DNA of 64,000 bases from Desulfocucumis palustris (lineage in GTDB: Bacteria > Bacillota > Desulfotomaculia > Desulfotomaculales > Desulfocucumaceae). How positions within the stretch are numbered: position 1 is the stretch's first letter; every line of letters starts with the position of its first letter. The stretch covers positions 62,001-126,000 of the forward strand of contig NZ_BFAV01000073.1 in assembly GCF_002933875.1 (NCBI RefSeq). The letters are read 5' to 3'. Below are positions 63,586 through 64,000 of this stretch, in pieces. Under the pieces are notes generated by a model that saw nothing but the letters and a program-made list of their open reading frames with translations, did no database searches and had not been told where the DNA came from. The position numbers were made by a program, and so were the translations under genes.

Positions 63586-63614
63586 AATCCTGTTAAAGCA
63601 GGATTAATTTTTTT
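63586..63614 (+). terminator. Terminator before lepA
   Basis: AATCCTG-TTAAAG-CAGGATT and TTTTTTT. Confidence 0.85.
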
Positions 63615-63632
63615 GCCCCCTGATTCAAGCTG

Positions 63633-63662
63633 TTGATAATAGAAATCAATTAATGTTATAAT
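63633..63662 (+). promoter_or_regulatory. lepA promoter
   Basis: TTGATA (63633-63638), 18 bases, TATAAT (63657-63662), about 45 bases before the lepA start. Confidence 0.75.
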
Positions 63663-63707
63663 ATCTCGTTAGTGAAAAACGGCTTATTTAGGAGGCTGGA
63701 GGCTGTT

Positions 63708-64000
63708 TTGGTTAACAGGCAGGAGCATATACGCAACTTTTGCATAATCGCCCACATAGACCACGGCAAGTCCACCCTGGCGGACAGAATACTGGAATAC
63801 ACCGGCGCTTTAAGCCAGCGGGAAATGACCGACCAGGTGCTTGACAAAATGGACCTGGAGCGGGAACGGGGCATTACCATAAAAATGCAGGCCGTGAGAT
63901 TGAATTACAGGGCCAGGGACGGCAAGGAATACCAGTTGAACCTTATTGACACCCCGGGGCACGTGGATTTCACCTACGAGGTTTCCCGCAGCCTGGCTGC
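63708..64000 (+). CDS. lepA: Elongation factor 4 (LepA), 3' end outside window
   Basis: 97 codons from TTG 63708, with GGAGGCTGGAGG upstream: [19 protein letters not shown] (G1), [14 protein letters not shown] (G2), [19 protein letters not shown] (G3). A ribosome-bound GTPase that acts on stalled elongation. The frame is intact to the end of the window. Confidence 0.97.
   Translation, partial: MVNRQEHIRNFCIIAHIDHGKSTLADRILEYTGALSQREMTDQVLDKMDLERERGITIKMQAVRLNYRARDGKEYQLNLIDTPGHVDFTYEVSRSLA

Noticed and set aside
1-64000. CRISPR arrays, tRNA or rRNA genes, complete insertion sequences
   Set aside because: No regularly spaced repeats, cloverleaf-like sequences, rRNA stretches or intact transposase genes were noticed; only a recombinase remnant and an Rpn-like gene hint at mobile DNA.

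Overview
The window reads as chromosome of an anaerobic, endospore-forming Firmicute. A Desulfotomaculum/Pelotomaculum-type member of the Peptococcaceae is the best guess. This is inferred from spoIIP close to lepA, strong AGGAGG ribosome binding sites with many TTG/GTG starts, a CooC-type nickel chaperone, a DsrK/HdrD-like iron-sulfur protein, 2-hydroxyacyl-CoA dehydratase genes and [FeFe]-hydrogenase-like sensor proteins. No rRNA, tRNA or CRISPR array was found.

Bases 1-8.7 kb: the 3' part of a MalT/LuxR-type regulator, then a signalling operon of a CheY-like receiver, a soluble [FeFe]-hydrogenase-like domain fused to histidine kinase and two receivers, a GAF/HD-GYP protein, and a second [FeFe]-hydrogenase-like domain fused to a chemoreceptor signalling domain. 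I consider this the most interesting coherent system here: probable redox or H2 sensing that feeds phosphorelay, c-di-GMP and chemotaxis outputs.

8.7-14.7 kb: a Fur-box-preceded ferrous iron uptake operon (feoA-feoA-feoB and a Cys-rich membrane peptide), followed by another GAF/HD-GYP protein, a soluble chemoreceptor-like protein and a DUF2325 protein, with further Fur-like boxes between them. 14.8-20.3 kb: metal efflux, with a MarR regulator and P1B-ATPase, then csoR-copZ-copA for copper.

20.4-40.7 kb: three metal or metallophore-type transport operons, each with its own promoter and a leader that ends in a terminator hairpin. They are an Opp/Nik-type importer with a methyltransferase and a CooC-like ATPase; a reverse-strand TroA/Znu-type importer with two methyltransferases and a flavodoxin; and an exporter-fold ABC pair with a methyltransferase and a FecBCD-type importer. 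The repeated pairing of SAM methyltransferases with metal-type ABC transporters suggests handling of methylated chelators or metal complexes, which is inference only.

40.8-49.3 kb: accessory DNA. It holds a Phd/ParE pair, an AbiEii-like remnant, an Rpn-like nuclease, an aminotransferase, an Fpg-like glycosylase, and an acquired island (remnant of a large serine recombinase, methyltransferase, CD3324-like regulator, RsgA-like GTPase with attenuator). 49.3-55.3 kb: a trypsin-like protein, an exonuclease III, an orphan antitoxin, a DsrK/HdrD-like protein and its AraC/GyrI-type regulator, then a mosaic of decayed duplicated gene pieces. 55.3-61.1 kb: a reverse-strand operon for a 2-hydroxyacyl-CoA dehydratase, its activator, an acyl-CoA ligase and a GntR/FadR regulator. 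61.2-64 kb: spoIIP, a VapBC-like pair, a small membrane protein, and the start of lepA, cut by the window end.
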